A stretch of 64,000 bases of DNA from Halodurantibacterium daqingensis (GTDB lineage Bacteria; Pseudomonadota; Alphaproteobacteria; Rhodobacterales; Rhodobacteraceae), in assembly GCF_042666235.1 (NCBI RefSeq), contig NZ_JBHTFQ010000006.1, positions 1-64,000 on the forward strand. Direction: 5' to 3'. Made by a program: the position numbers and the translations under genes. Shown here one piece after another: positions 30,609 to 40,257 of this stretch. Position 1 is the stretch's first letter. Each line of letters begins with the position of its first letter. A model generated the notes under the pieces. That model ran no database searches. It was not told the origin of the DNA and saw only the letters and a list, made by a program, of their open reading frames with translations.

Positions 30609-30933
30609 TCTTGTCTCCCATGTTGGTCGAAGCGCAAAGCGCCTGCAGGGCAGGTTAGAGCGGCTTCAAACGAAAGGGAAGCACTTCCAGAAGCTGTTTC
30701 ATGCCAGAAAATTGCGCATCTCAACCGCCGGGCGATCCTGCACAAAGCCGCGTCGCTTCTGCTGCAAGGCTTGGCATCGCCTGTGGCGCGACTAGGTTGT
30801 CATGGACCCCGCCGCGGCCCCGCGTTGCGGCGCCCCAGCCCGGCGCAGCCCGGCCTGCGCGCCCATGCCCTTGCGAAGGCGGCGCCCTCCGGCCGCACCG
30901 CCCGCGCCGAGGGTCGAACAGAAGGAGATACCG
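30609..30933. other. Divergent intergenic region between livJ and the sugar dehydrogenase gene
   Basis: 325 bases holding both promoters. The left half is of moderate GC and likely carries the livJ promoter. A GAAGGAGATA ribosome site at the right end serves the gene at 30934. No further gene is seen. Confidence 0.5.
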
Positions 30934-32055
30934 ATGCGTCCGATCATGCCCGTTGTCCTTGGAACCGGCCTTGCGCTGGCGCAGTTTTCAGCCCCCGCGC
31001 TGGCGCAGGACGGAACGCTTGATGCAAGCGCCGGTCCGCTTGCCCTGACCACCGTGGCCGACGCGCTGCAGGAACCCTGGGCGATCGGCTTCCTGACAGA
31101 TGGCGCCTTTCTGGTGACCGAGCGTGACGGCCGGCTTCTGCATTTCGATGCCGAGGGCAACCGCACCGAGGTTTCGGGCGTGCCCGAGGTTCACGCCGAA
31201 GGGCAGGGCGGGCTGCTGGACATCCTCGTGCCCGAGGATTTCGCCACCACGCGCGAGATCTTCTTCAGCTTTGCCCGTGCGCAGGATCAGGGCGCAGGCA
31301 CGGCCCTTGCGCGGGCCAGGCTGGACGACGGCGCGACGGCGCTTTCCGAGGTCGAGGTGATCTTCGAGGCCGCCGACGGGGGCTTCACCACGGGGCGGCA
31401 CTTCGGTTCACGCATCGTCGAAGGCGCGGATGGCACCTTGTTCCTGGGGCTGGGGGACCGGGGCGTCGATGAGACGGCGCAGGATCTGGGCAATCACAAC
31501 GGCGCCATCATCCGCGTCAACCGCGACGGCACCGTGCCCGAGGACAATCCCTTTCAGGGCCAGGACGACGCGCAGCCCGAGATCTGGTCCTACGGCCATC
31601 GCAACATCCAGGGCATGGCGCGCGACGCCGACGGCCAGCTCTGGGCCTCCGAGCATGGCGCGCGGGGCGGCGACGAGGTGAACCGGGTCGAACCGGGGCT
31701 CAACTATGGCTGGCCCGTGATCGCCTATGGCGTGAATTACGATGGCAGCCCGATCGGGATCGGAACCGAGGCCGAGGGCATGGAGCAGCCGGTTCATTAC
31801 TGGGATCCGTCGCCCGCACCCTCGGGCCACATGATCTATTCGGGAACGCTGTGGCCGGAATGGGAGGGGCACCATTTCATCGGCACGCTGCAGGGCGATC
31901 ATATCGCGCGGCTCGATCCGGCCGACTGGTCCGAGGAGCAGCTTGGCAACGATCAGACCATCCGCATCCGCGACGTGCGTGAGGCGCCGGATGGCTCGAT
32001 CTGGTTCCTGTCGATCGGCGAAGGCGCGGTGATGCGGCTGGCCCCGGCCGAATGA
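30934..32055 (+). CDS. PQQ-dependent sugar (aldose) dehydrogenase, soluble type
   Basis: A 373-aa secreted enzyme of the GSDH/YliI family. The start was chosen at ATG 30934 behind GAAGGAGATA. A signal peptide (PIMPVVLGTGLALAQFSAPA, cut after ALAQ) leads into a six-bladed propeller. Family motifs seen are EPWAIGFLTDGAFLVTERDG, TGRHFGSRI, LGLGDRGVDETAQDLGNHNG, SEHGARGGDEVNRVEPGLNY, GWPVIAYG and PSGHMIYSG. It should oxidise aldoses in the periplasm with PQQ as cofactor. It is monocistronic, divergent from livJ. Confidence 0.9.
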   Translation: MRPIMPVVLGTGLALAQFSAPALAQDGTLDASAGPLALTTVADALQEPWAIGFLTDGAFLVTERDGRLLHFDAEGNRTEVSGVPEVHAEGQGGLLDILVPEDFATTREIFFSFARAQDQGAGTALARARLDDGATALSEVEVIFEAADGGFTTGRHFGSRIVEGADGTLFLGLGDRGVDETAQDLGNHNGAIIRVNRDGTVPEDNPFQGQDDAQPEIWSYGHRNIQGMARDADGQLWASEHGARGGDEVNRVEPGLNYGWPVIAYGVNYDGSPIGIGTEAEGMEQPVHYWDPSPAPSGHMIYSGTLWPEWEGHHFIGTLQGDHIARLDPADWSEEQLGNDQTIRIRDVREAPDGSIWFLSIGEGAVMRLAPAE

Positions 32056-32255
32056 GCGGCGGGTGGCGGCGCGGAACGCAGCGACAAGCCCGGGCCCACC
32101 CCCTTGCCCGCGCGGGTGCGGCGCCCTGACAGCCGCGACCGCACCGCGGCCCCGGCCATCGCGGCGCAGACTGGCCTGACCGCCCCGGCGGAGGTGGCGC
32201 TAAACCGGGGCCACTGCGGTCCGCGCCCGCGCAATCAGGTGGCCGTCACCCGCCG

Positions 32256-33260
32256 CTAGGCCGGCAGGCGCAACAGCTGTGCGCCACGTTCGCGATAGGG
32301 CGTGGTCTGAAACTGCGCGCGGTAGCATTTCGAGAAATGCGACGGGCTTGCAAAGCCGCAGGCCAGCGCCACGTTGATCACGCTCATGTCCGTCTGCATC
32401 AGAAGGTTGCGGGCCTTCTGCAGCCGCAGTTCCATGTAATAGCGCTTCGGGCTGCGGTTGAGATAGCGGCGGAACAGCCGCTCCAGCTGGCGGGTCGAGA
32501 GGCCGACATCCTGTGCCAGAACCGACGGGGAGATCGGCTCCTCGATCCGGCGTTCCATGATCTGGATGACCTGGCTGAGTCTCGGGTGCCGGACGCCGAT
32601 CCGCGTGGGGATCGACAGGCGTTGACCGTCCTGATCGGTGCGGATCGCGCTGTAGATCAACTGGTCGGCGACGCCATTCGCCAGATCCTCGCCATGATCC
32701 TCGGCGATCAGCTTGAGCATGAGATCGATGGATGATGCCCCCCCGGCCGCGGACAGCCGGTTGCCGTCGATCACATAGACGGATTTCGTGAGCCGGACGT
32801 TCTCGAACTCTTCCATGAAGCTGTCACGGTTTTCCCAGTGGATCGTGGCCCGGCGCCCCTCAAGCAGCCCGGCCCGGGCCAACGCGTAGCTGCCGGTGCA
32901 CAGCCCGCCGATGGTCACCCCGCGCCGCGCCGCGCGGCGCAGCCAGTTCAGCACCGCGCGCCCCGTCGCCGCCTGGACATCGATGCCACCGCAGACCAGC
33001 ACCGTGTCGTCGCGCTCGATCTCGTCCAGCCCCATGTCCAGCTTCAGGGCAGCGCCGTTGGAACAGTGGGCAAAGGCGCCGCCCTCGCCGGCAAGCGTCC
33101 AGCGATACAGGCTGTGCCCCGACACCCGGTTGGCGATGCGCAGCGGCTCGATCGCGCCGGCGAAGGACATCATGGTGAACCGCTCCAGCAGCAGAAAGAT
33201 GAACCGGCGGCCCTGCGGCAGGGAAGAGGCGCGGTCGGTCCTGCGCGGGAGGTCGTTCAT
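32256..33260 (-). CDS. GlxA-family AraC-type transcriptional regulator
   Basis: A 334-aa regulator from ATG 33260. Residues 20-200 form a class I amidotransferase/DJ-1-like domain (FIFLLLERFTMMSFAGAIEP, GGLCTGSYALARAGLLEGRR, TIHWENRD). The C-terminus is an AraC HTH pair: SPSVLAQDVGLSTRQLERLF and MSVINVALACGFASPSHFSK, with the FGTTP-like QFQTTPYRER. Members such as GbdR, ArgR and CdhR control amino acid or quaternary-amine use. The target here is unknown; no metabolic operon is adjacent on the same strand. Confidence 0.88.
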   Translation of the reverse strand: MNDLPRRTDRASSLPQGRRFIFLLLERFTMMSFAGAIEPLRIANRVSGHSLYRWTLAGEGGAFAHCSNGAALKLDMGLDEIERDDTVLVCGGIDVQAATGRAVLNWLRRAARRGVTIGGLCTGSYALARAGLLEGRRATIHWENRDSFMEEFENVRLTKSVYVIDGNRLSAAGGASSIDLMLKLIAEDHGEDLANGVADQLIYSAIRTDQDGQRLSIPTRIGVRHPRLSQVIQIMERRIEEPISPSVLAQDVGLSTRQLERLFRRYLNRSPKRYYMELRLQKARNLLMQTDMSVINVALACGFASPSHFSKCYRAQFQTTPYRERGAQLLRLPA

Positions 33261-33402
33261 CTCAGAGCCCGTTCTTGCGGTGTCGTGCCAGCGAAACAGC
33301 AAAACGCAGCGCCCTTCAAGTGGGCAGATCGGGGATTGAGGCTTTGCAGGACGGGTTTGTAGCGTTATACCGCAGGCTGCTATCGCTAACCGGAGTAGAA
33401 CC

Positions 33403-34776
33403 ATGACCAAGGGCTGGAACAAGGCTGACTGGCGCAGCAAACCGCGCATCCAGATGCCCGACTATACGGATAAGGCCGCGCTGACTGCCGTCGAGGCGCA
33501 GCTTGCCAAATATCCGCCCCTGGTCTTTGCCGGCGAGGCCCGCAAGCTGCGCCGCGCCCTGGGCGAGGTGGCGGAAGGCCGCGCCTTTCTGCTTCAGGGT
33601 GGCGATTGCGCGGAAAGCTTCTCGGAATTCACGGCCGACACGATCCGCGACACCTTCAAGGTGATGTTGCAGATGGCGGTGGTGCTGACCTTCGGCGCCA
33701 AGGTTCCGGTGGTCAAGGTGGGCCGCATGGCCGGGCAATTCGCCAAGCCGCGCTCGGCCCCGACCGAGATGGTGGGCGGCGTCGAACTGCCCAGCTACCG
33801 GGGCGACATCATCAACGGCTTCGACTTCACCCCCGAGGCCCGGATCCCCGATCCGCAGCGGATGCTGCAGGCCTATACGCAGGCGGCGGCCAGCCTCAAC
33901 CTGCTGCGCGCCTTCTCCACCGGCGGTTTCGCCGATATCCACCGGGTGCACAGCTGGACGCTGGGCTTCACCGAGGGCGAAAAGGCGGAACGCTACCGCG
34001 ACCTGTCGAACCGGATCGCCGATGCGCTGGACTTCATGAACGCCGCCGGCGTCACCGCCGATACGGCGCATGAACTTGCGACCGTCGATTTCTACACCAG
34101 CCACGAGGCCCTTCTGCTGGAATACGAAGAGGCGCTGTGCCGGATCGACAGCACCACCGGACTGCCGGTGGCCGGATCGGGGCACATGCTCTGGATCGGC
34201 GACCGGACGCGCCAGCCCGACGGCGCGCATGTAGAGTTCTGTCGGGGCGTGCAGAACCCGATCGGCCTCAAATGCGGGCCGAGCCTCTCGACCGACGACC
34301 TGCGGATCCTCGTCGAGAAGCTCAACCCCGAGAACGAGCCCGGACGCCTGACGCTGATCGCGCGCTTCGGGGCAGGGGCCGTCGGCGACCACCTGCCGCG
34401 CCTGATCCGCGCCGTGCAGGAAATGGGCGCCAAGGTGGTCTGGACCTGCGACCCGATGCATGGCAACACGATCAAGTCGGCCTCGGGCTTCAAGACCCGC
34501 CCGTTCGAAAGCGTGCTGCGCGAGGTGCGCGAGTTCTTCGCGGTGCACAAGGCCGAAGGCACCATCCCCGGCGGCGTTCATTTCGAGATGACCGGCAAGG
34601 ACGTGACCGAATGCACCGGAGGCGTGCGTGCCGTGACGGACGAGGATCTGTCCAGCCGCTATCACACCGCCTGCGATCCGCGCCTGAACGCCAGCCAGGC
34701 GCTTGAACTTGCCTTCCTGGTCGCGGAAGAGCTTTCGGCGGGGCGCAACGGCGCGGCGCGGCGCGCGGTGATCTGA
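33403..34776 (+). CDS. 3-deoxy-7-phosphoheptulonate synthase, class II
   Basis: A 457-aa plant-like (class II) DAHP synthase that joins phosphoenolpyruvate and erythrose 4-phosphate in the first step of the shikimate pathway. Conserved segments are FAGEARKLRRALGEVAEGRA, LLQGGDCAESFSEF (metal-binding Cys), VVKVGRMAGQFAKPR, GLKCGPS, ARFGAGAVGDHLPRLI and TCDPMHGNTIKS. Length is normal for the class. It stands alone with its own 140-base promoter region and is divergent from the GlxA-type gene. Confidence 0.95.
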   Translation: MTKGWNKADWRSKPRIQMPDYTDKAALTAVEAQLAKYPPLVFAGEARKLRRALGEVAEGRAFLLQGGDCAESFSEFTADTIRDTFKVMLQMAVVLTFGAKVPVVKVGRMAGQFAKPRSAPTEMVGGVELPSYRGDIINGFDFTPEARIPDPQRMLQAYTQAAASLNLLRAFSTGGFADIHRVHSWTLGFTEGEKAERYRDLSNRIADALDFMNAAGVTADTAHELATVDFYTSHEALLLEYEEALCRIDSTTGLPVAGSGHMLWIGDRTRQPDGAHVEFCRGVQNPIGLKCGPSLSTDDLRILVEKLNPENEPGRLTLIARFGAGAVGDHLPRLIRAVQEMGAKVVWTCDPMHGNTIKSASGFKTRPFESVLREVREFFAVHKAEGTIPGGVHFEMTGKDVTECTGGVRAVTDEDLSSRYHTACDPRLNASQALELAFLVAEELSAGRNGAARRAVI

Positions 34777-35064
34777 TCTCGCCGGTGAAGCGGTAACCGG
34801 ACGGCCCCGCCCCTGGTGGCGCGGGCCGTCGTCATGGCGCCCAGGGGCCGGGACCGCAGTGCGCCGCCGCCGGGCTTGGAGATACCGCGTCTGGCCGCCG
34901 CGTCGCCTCCTGAGCGCGCAACCGGCGATCTGCCCAGGCGCCGTCCGCGCAGGACGCAGCGGCGCCGCCTGCAATCTGCCTCGCCGGAGGGCAGACGAGG
35001 GCCGGGCGCGCCAGCGGGCTTGAGCCGGCAAATGTCAGGCCGGAAACTGTCAGGCGGGCGAAGG

Positions 35065-35742
35065 TCAGGCGGGCGTGTCGCTTTTGACCAGCCGCAGATA
35101 GGGGCGCGGCGCGTGGTGGAAGCCGGGGGCAGGTTCGGCAAAGCCGGCCGGAGCGGCAGCCGGAGCCACTCCGCTCGGCGCTGTATCCTCCGGCTTGGCC
35201 AAGGGGATGGTGCGGGCCTCGGTTACCGTGAGGCGCCGCGGCGGGCGGCCAAGCTCCCCCTCCAGAACCAGGCAGCCCAGGGCGCGGCTGATCTCGCCCC
35301 GCGCGTCGCGCAGCGGCAACAACAGCAGCGCGCCGCCCATCGCCGGCCGCCCGATCCCACCGGGGGCGCGCAGGCCAAGCTCGGCCACATGCGGCGTGAT
35401 GAAGACGCCCTCGAGCAGGCGCCCCAGCATGTCGCGTGCCTCCGGCAGGAACAGCGAGGACAGCGGCATGCCGCGCACCTCCATGCCCATGATGTCGTTC
35501 AGATGCATCCCCGCAACCCGCAACCGCGCCAGCCCGGGCGCGATACGCTCCAGCACGAAGGCATGTTCCAGCGCGTTCTCGATTCCGCGGGGATCGACCT
35601 GCGTGCGCAGCGGGATCTGGCCATCCTGCCGCAGCGCCTCCCAGTAGGCGCGGACTTCCTCGATGATGCCGTGACGCATCGACGTTCTTTCCCGGATGAA
35701 GGGCAGCACCTCGGCGCCACGACCCTCTGTCATCATATCCAT
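35065..35742 (-). CDS. PAS_5-domain protein
   Basis: A 225-aa cytoplasmic protein. Residues 20-150 match the alphaproteobacterial PAS_5 family: VRAYWEALRQDGQIPLRTQV, PRGIENALEHAFVLERIAPG, LARLRVAGMHLNDIMGMEVR, GMPLSSLF. The tail (residues 175-225) is Pro/Ala-rich and ends RPYLRLVKSDTPA. No output domain is present. Members are of unknown function and some affect stalk or cell-pole biology. ATG 35742 lacks a strong ribosome site; ATG 35736 is an alternative. Confidence 0.8.
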   Translation of the reverse strand: MDMMTEGRGAEVLPFIRERTSMRHGIIEEVRAYWEALRQDGQIPLRTQVDPRGIENALEHAFVLERIAPGLARLRVAGMHLNDIMGMEVRGMPLSSLFLPEARDMLGRLLEGVFITPHVAELGLRAPGGIGRPAMGGALLLLPLRDARGEISRALGCLVLEGELGRPPRRLTVTEARTIPLAKPEDTAPSGVAPAAAPAGFAEPAPGFHHAPRPYLRLVKSDTPA

Positions 35743-35886
35743 TGCACGACCATAGCCGCCGGCTGTCCTGCGCAGATGCCGCTGCGCGTTGCCGGCAAGG
35801 CTACCCTCTGTTAACCTTACACAAGAAATACTTACCAAAGTATTAATAGCACCGACCCTGCATGAAGTCCGAAGGAATTTAACTAA

Positions 35887-36779
35887 ATGGTAAACTCGAT
35901 GACGGGCTTCGCGACGCTGCGCGGTCAGGGGGCCGGGGCGGAATGGGTCTGGATCTGCGCGGCGTGAACGGCAAGGGGCTGGATCTGAGGCTGCGCCTGC
36001 CCGACGGGATCGAAGGGTTGGAACCGGCGCTGCGCCCGATGATCGCGCGTGCCGTGGCGCGGGGCAACGTCTCGCTGTCGCTGCGCCTGTCGCGGGTGGC
36101 TGGCTCCACGGCGCCACGGCTTGATCCGGTGGCGCTGGAGGCGACGCTTGCCGCGCTCTGGCAGATCGAACGCGCCGCGGCCGACCGGGGCCTGACGCTG
36201 GCGCCGGCGCGCAGCAGCGAGATCCTTGGACTGCGTGGCCTGCTCGACAGCGGGGCCGACAGCGATGCCGACAGCGCGCCGCTGCTGGCCGCGCTGCTGG
36301 CTGATGTTCCGGCGCTGCTGGCCGCGTTCAACGCGATGCGCGCGACCGAAGGGCAGGCGCTGGCGGAAACGCTGGGCCGTCAGATCGACGCCGTCGCCGC
36401 ACTGGTGGATCAGGCTGCGGTCGAAGCGGAAGCGCGACGCCCCCAGGCGCAAGCAACCCTGCGCGACGCTCTTGCGCGGGTGATGGAGGCTGCGCCGGGC
36501 GCCGATCCTGACCGGGTGGCCCAGGAACTGGCGCTTCTGGCCGTGAAATCCGATGTGACCGAGGAGATCGACCGCCTGCGCGCCCATGTGACGGCCGCGC
36601 GCACATTGCTGGCGGCGGCAGGGCCGGTCGGGCGCAAGCTCGACTTCCTGATGCAGGAATTCAACCGCGAGGCCAATACCCTGTGCGCCAAGGCCCAGTC
36701 GGTCGGGCTGACGCGGCTGGGCCTTGACCTCAAGGCGGTCATCGATCAGATGCGCGAACAGGTCCAGAATGTGGAGTGA
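35887..36779 (+). pseudogene. yicC: YicC-family endoribonuclease gene with a one-base frameshift
   Basis: ATG 35887 follows AAGGAA and encodes the conserved YicC start (MVNSMTGFATLRGQGAG, EWVW), but this frame stops after 26 codons. The rest of the protein (DLRGVNGKGLDLRLRLPDG onward to the C-terminal LTRLGLDLKAVIDQMREQVQNVE) lies in the next frame. Inserting a single G in GTCTGGATCTG near 35953 restores the expected EWVWDLRGVNGKG. The gene is therefore one base short: either a real inactivating deletion or an error in the sequence. An internal ATG at 35943 would give a product lacking the conserved N-terminus. YicC proteins are RNases that process or degrade RNA. gmk follows immediately, a common pairing. 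Confidence 0.8.
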
Positions 36780-36782
36780 GCC

Positions 36783-37417
36783 ATGACGCGGCGCGGGCTT
36801 CTGATCATCCTATCCTCTCCGTCGGGGGCGGGCAAATCGACGCTTGCACGGCGGCTGATGACCTGGGATCCCAGCCTGCGCTTTTCGGTGTCTGCCACGA
36901 CCCGCGCCCCGCGCCCCGGCGAGGTGGACGGGCGCGAATACTATTTCCGCAGCCGCGAGACCTTCCTGCAGATGGTCGAGGACGGCGAGATGCTGGAACA
37001 TGCCGAGGTGTTCGGCAATTTCTACGGTTCGCCCAAGGGACCGGTGGAGCAGGCCATGCAGGACGGCCGCGACACGCTTTTCGACATCGACTGGCAGGGC
37101 GGGCAGCAGGTGCGAAATTCCTCGCTTGGCAAGGATGTGGTGTCGATCTTCGTGCTGCCGCCCAGCATCGCCGAGCTTGACCGCCGCCTGCGCGAACGCG
37201 CCCAGGACAGCGATGAGGTGATCGCAACCCGCATGGCCAAGAGCCGGGACGAAATCAGCCACTGGGCCGAGTATGACTATGTCCTCGTGAACCGCGATCT
37301 TGACAGGGCCGAGGCGGATCTGCGCACGATCATCATGGCTGAGCGGATGCGCCGCGATCGCCAGCCGGGGCTGACCGATTTCGTTCGCGGCCTCAACCGG
37401 GAATTCGAGGACCGCCC

Positions 37418-37421
<4 letters not shown>
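36783..37421 (+). CDS. gmk: Guanylate kinase
   Basis: A 212-aa GMP kinase (ATP + GMP to ADP + GDP). The P-loop is IILSSPSGAGKSTLARRLM, the GMP-binding region is SVSATTRAPRPGEVDGREYY, and later motifs include VLLDIDWQGG-type LFDIDWQGGQQVR and RDEISHWAEYDYVLVN. Length is normal. It starts three bases after the yicC stop and overlaps the carbonic-anhydrase-like gene by four bases. Confidence 0.95.
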
Positions 37422-37942
<521 letters not shown>

Positions 37943-37962
37943 CCTCAACGACAGGACCCCGG

Positions 37963-39138
37963 ATGACCCATACGCCCGTGCGCCGCACGCCCTGGCCCGA
38001 AAGCTCCAGCCGTGCCGTGGTGACACCGCTGCAACCCTCGGTGGTCTATGCCTCGGACACGCCCGATGCGCTGGACGCCCAGTATGAAGGCCGCACCCCG
38101 GGCTTCACCTATGCCCGCGAAGGCCATCCCAATGCCACCGTGCTGGCGCAGAAGATCGACGCGCTGGAAGGGGCCGAGGGCGGCATTATCGTCGGTTCGG
38201 GCATGGCGGCGGTGACGGCGGTGATGCTGGGGCTTCTGAAGGCCGGAGATCATGTGCTTGGCGGCGATCAGCTTTACGGACGGTCGTTGCGCATGCTGGC
38301 GCAGGACCTGCCGCGCATGGGCATCACCACCAGCCTTGCCGACCCGACGGATGTGGCGGCCATGGCGGCCGCGCTGCGCCCGGAAACCCGCATGATCCTG
38401 GTCGAGGTCGTCTCGAACCCGACACTGCGGGTGGCCGATATGGAAGGCATCGCCCGGCTGGCGCAGGACCGCGGCGTGCTTCTGGTCGTGGACAATACCT
38501 TCACCACGCCGCGCGGCTATCGCCCCTTTGACCACGGCGCCGATATCGTCATTCATTCGGTCACCAAGCTGCTGGCCGGCCATTCGGATGTGACGCTTGG
38601 CTATGTGGCGCTGCGCGATCCGGCGCTGCGCCGGCCGGTCTATGACGCGGCCACGACCTTCGGGCTCACGCCCAGCCCGTTCGACTGCTGGCTGGCCGAG
38701 CGGGGGCTTTATTCCTTCAACCTCCGCTATGACCGGGCCGAGGAAAACGCCGCCCGTCTGGCCGACCATCTGGCGACGCTTCCGGGCATCCGCCGGGTGA
38801 TCTACCCCACCCGCGCCGATCACCCCGATCACAACCGCGCGCTGGCGCTGCTGGGGCGGCGGGGCGGCAACATGCTGTCGTTCGAGCTTGAGGGCGGCAG
38901 GGCGGCGGCCAATGCGCTGACGCGGGCCGCACCGAACATCGCCTTCGCGCCGACGCTGGGCGACATCGGCACCACCCTTTCGCATCCGCCATCCTCGTCG
39001 CACCGGGCGCTTACGCCCGAAGCGCGTGCGGCACTTGGCATCAGCGAGGGGTTTTTCCGGGTCTCGGTCGGAGTCGAGGAGATCGAGATCCTGATGGCCG
39101 AGTTTACCGAAGCCGTCGCAGCCGCCGCGCGGGCCTAG
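37963..39138 (+). CDS. Cys/Met-metabolism PLP-dependent enzyme, cystathionine beta-lyase type
   Basis: A 391-aa PLP enzyme of the trans-sulfuration family. The cofactor loop is GSGMAAVTAVMLGLLKAGDH, the aspartate region is LLVVDNTFTTPRGYRPFDHG, and the Schiff-base Lys is in IHSVTKLLAGHSD. Other landmarks are YAREGHPNATVLAQKI, PSPFDCWLAERG and FRVSVGVEEIEIL. The start ATG 37963 has GGA upstream. Whether it is a beta-lyase (MetC), gamma-synthase or gamma-lyase cannot be settled from sequence alone. It closes the yicC-gmk gene run. Confidence 0.88.
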   Translation: MTHTPVRRTPWPESSSRAVVTPLQPSVVYASDTPDALDAQYEGRTPGFTYAREGHPNATVLAQKIDALEGAEGGIIVGSGMAAVTAVMLGLLKAGDHVLGGDQLYGRSLRMLAQDLPRMGITTSLADPTDVAAMAAALRPETRMILVEVVSNPTLRVADMEGIARLAQDRGVLLVVDNTFTTPRGYRPFDHGADIVIHSVTKLLAGHSDVTLGYVALRDPALRRPVYDAATTFGLTPSPFDCWLAERGLYSFNLRYDRAEENAARLADHLATLPGIRRVIYPTRADHPDHNRALALLGRRGGNMLSFELEGGRAAANALTRAAPNIAFAPTLGDIGTTLSHPPSSSHRALTPEARAALGISEGFFRVSVGVEEIEILMAEFTEAVAAAARA

Positions 39139-39688
39139 CCGCCAGCCGATCCTGCCGTGGCGGCACATCCCGCGGCGGCGCGGCCGCCAATCGGGCCGAT
39201 CGCGGCGGCATGGTCGGCTATCGGGCAGTGCTGGTGACTGCCCGCCGGGAACCGCCTCCTGCCCGAATTGGCGCGACATTCCGGCCCGGCACCGTCAGCG
39301 CGGCCCGGACGGTCACGCCTTCGTCCCGAGCGCTGACGCAGGGACGAGCGCGGCAGAGGCCTGCATCAGCCGGTGTGGACGAACCGGTGCGCGGGGTCTT
39401 GCCGTCCCGGGCCGCGCAAGCGCTGCGGCGCCAGCAGGTGCCGCAGCCGTGATCCGGAGGGCGGCGGCGCCTTCGTGCGGAGCATAAGCGGCATCCGGGG
39501 CCGTGCCTTCAAAGGCTTGTCGCCCTGCCGGGGATGGAAGTCCGGCTCTCTCCGGCCCGGCCGGTTGCTGACAGCGAATGCGCCGGTGCCACCGGCACGC
39601 CGCGGGCGCCGCCGGACGATCCGGCGCCTGCCGGATTGCAGGTCAGACCCTGCGAAACGGGCCGTCGCCCCTCGCCAGGAGGGCGGCA
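39139..39688. other. Intergenic region, nothing recognised
   Basis: 550 bases of very GC-rich sequence between two convergent genes. Frames here are compositional and lack ribosome sites or domains. It could hold a decayed gene, but no fragment is identifiable. Confidence 0.5.
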
Positions 39689-40075
39689 CTAGATCCTCGC
39701 GGGGGACATGAGTGTCATGGTGAAGCCGCGGCACAGCCGGCGCAACTCTGCCTCGACCAATTCGGGGCGGGGCAGGTGCGGGGCGGCGATGACCAACGCG
39801 CCCCGGAAGCGAAGCTGCGCCAGACGCCGCGCCAGATCGGAGGCGTCGAAGGTGCAGCTCATCAGCGGCGCAAGAACCAGGTCGGGCTGGACACGATCCA
39901 GAAGCCGTTCGTCCAGCATCCGGAAATGGCATGCCACGACGGCGGCATCCCGCGCCACCTGCATGATCGCCACGATCGCGTTGCTGCACTCGATTGCAAG
40001 GACGCGCCCGGCCAAGGCTGTTTCCGGCGCAGATGAAGGGGCAAAAGCTATGGTCACGGCATCAGTCTTGTGCAA
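39689..40075 (-). CDS. Hypothetical protein, 128 aa, receiver-like fold
   Basis: The protein alternates strands and helices: TALAGRVLAIECSNAIVAIM, DAAVVACHFRMLDERLLDRV, PDLVLAPLMSCTFDASDLAR, RFRGALVIAAPHLPRPELVE. This resembles a response-regulator receiver fold without the usual phosphoacceptor pattern; 'PDLVLAPL' is where the receiver Asp loop would be. Function unknown. It is divergent from phoR with 180 bases between them. Confidence 0.6.
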   Translation of the reverse strand: MHKTDAVTIAFAPSSAPETALAGRVLAIECSNAIVAIMQVARDAAVVACHFRMLDERLLDRVQPDLVLAPLMSCTFDASDLARRLAQLRFRGALVIAAPHLPRPELVEAELRRLCRGFTMTLMSPARI

Positions 40076-40257
40076 ATTCTTTGCAAGGCGGTCATCGCTA
40101 CGGCTTCTTCAGTTCAATCGGAGAAACGAAAAAACGAACGAACTCACTGATACGAATCTGCGGTAGCACAGAAAGCGGCCGCATAAATCCCCCCGGAAAG
40201 AATATTCATGCAACGTGAAGATGTGGCAACACTGCCGCACCACGAATGGAGGCGGCG

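Noticed and set aside
34801..34829. Possible terminator hairpin after the DAHP synthase gene
   Set aside because: ACGGCCCCGC and GCGGGCCGT can pair, but no T-run follows, so it is too weak to list.
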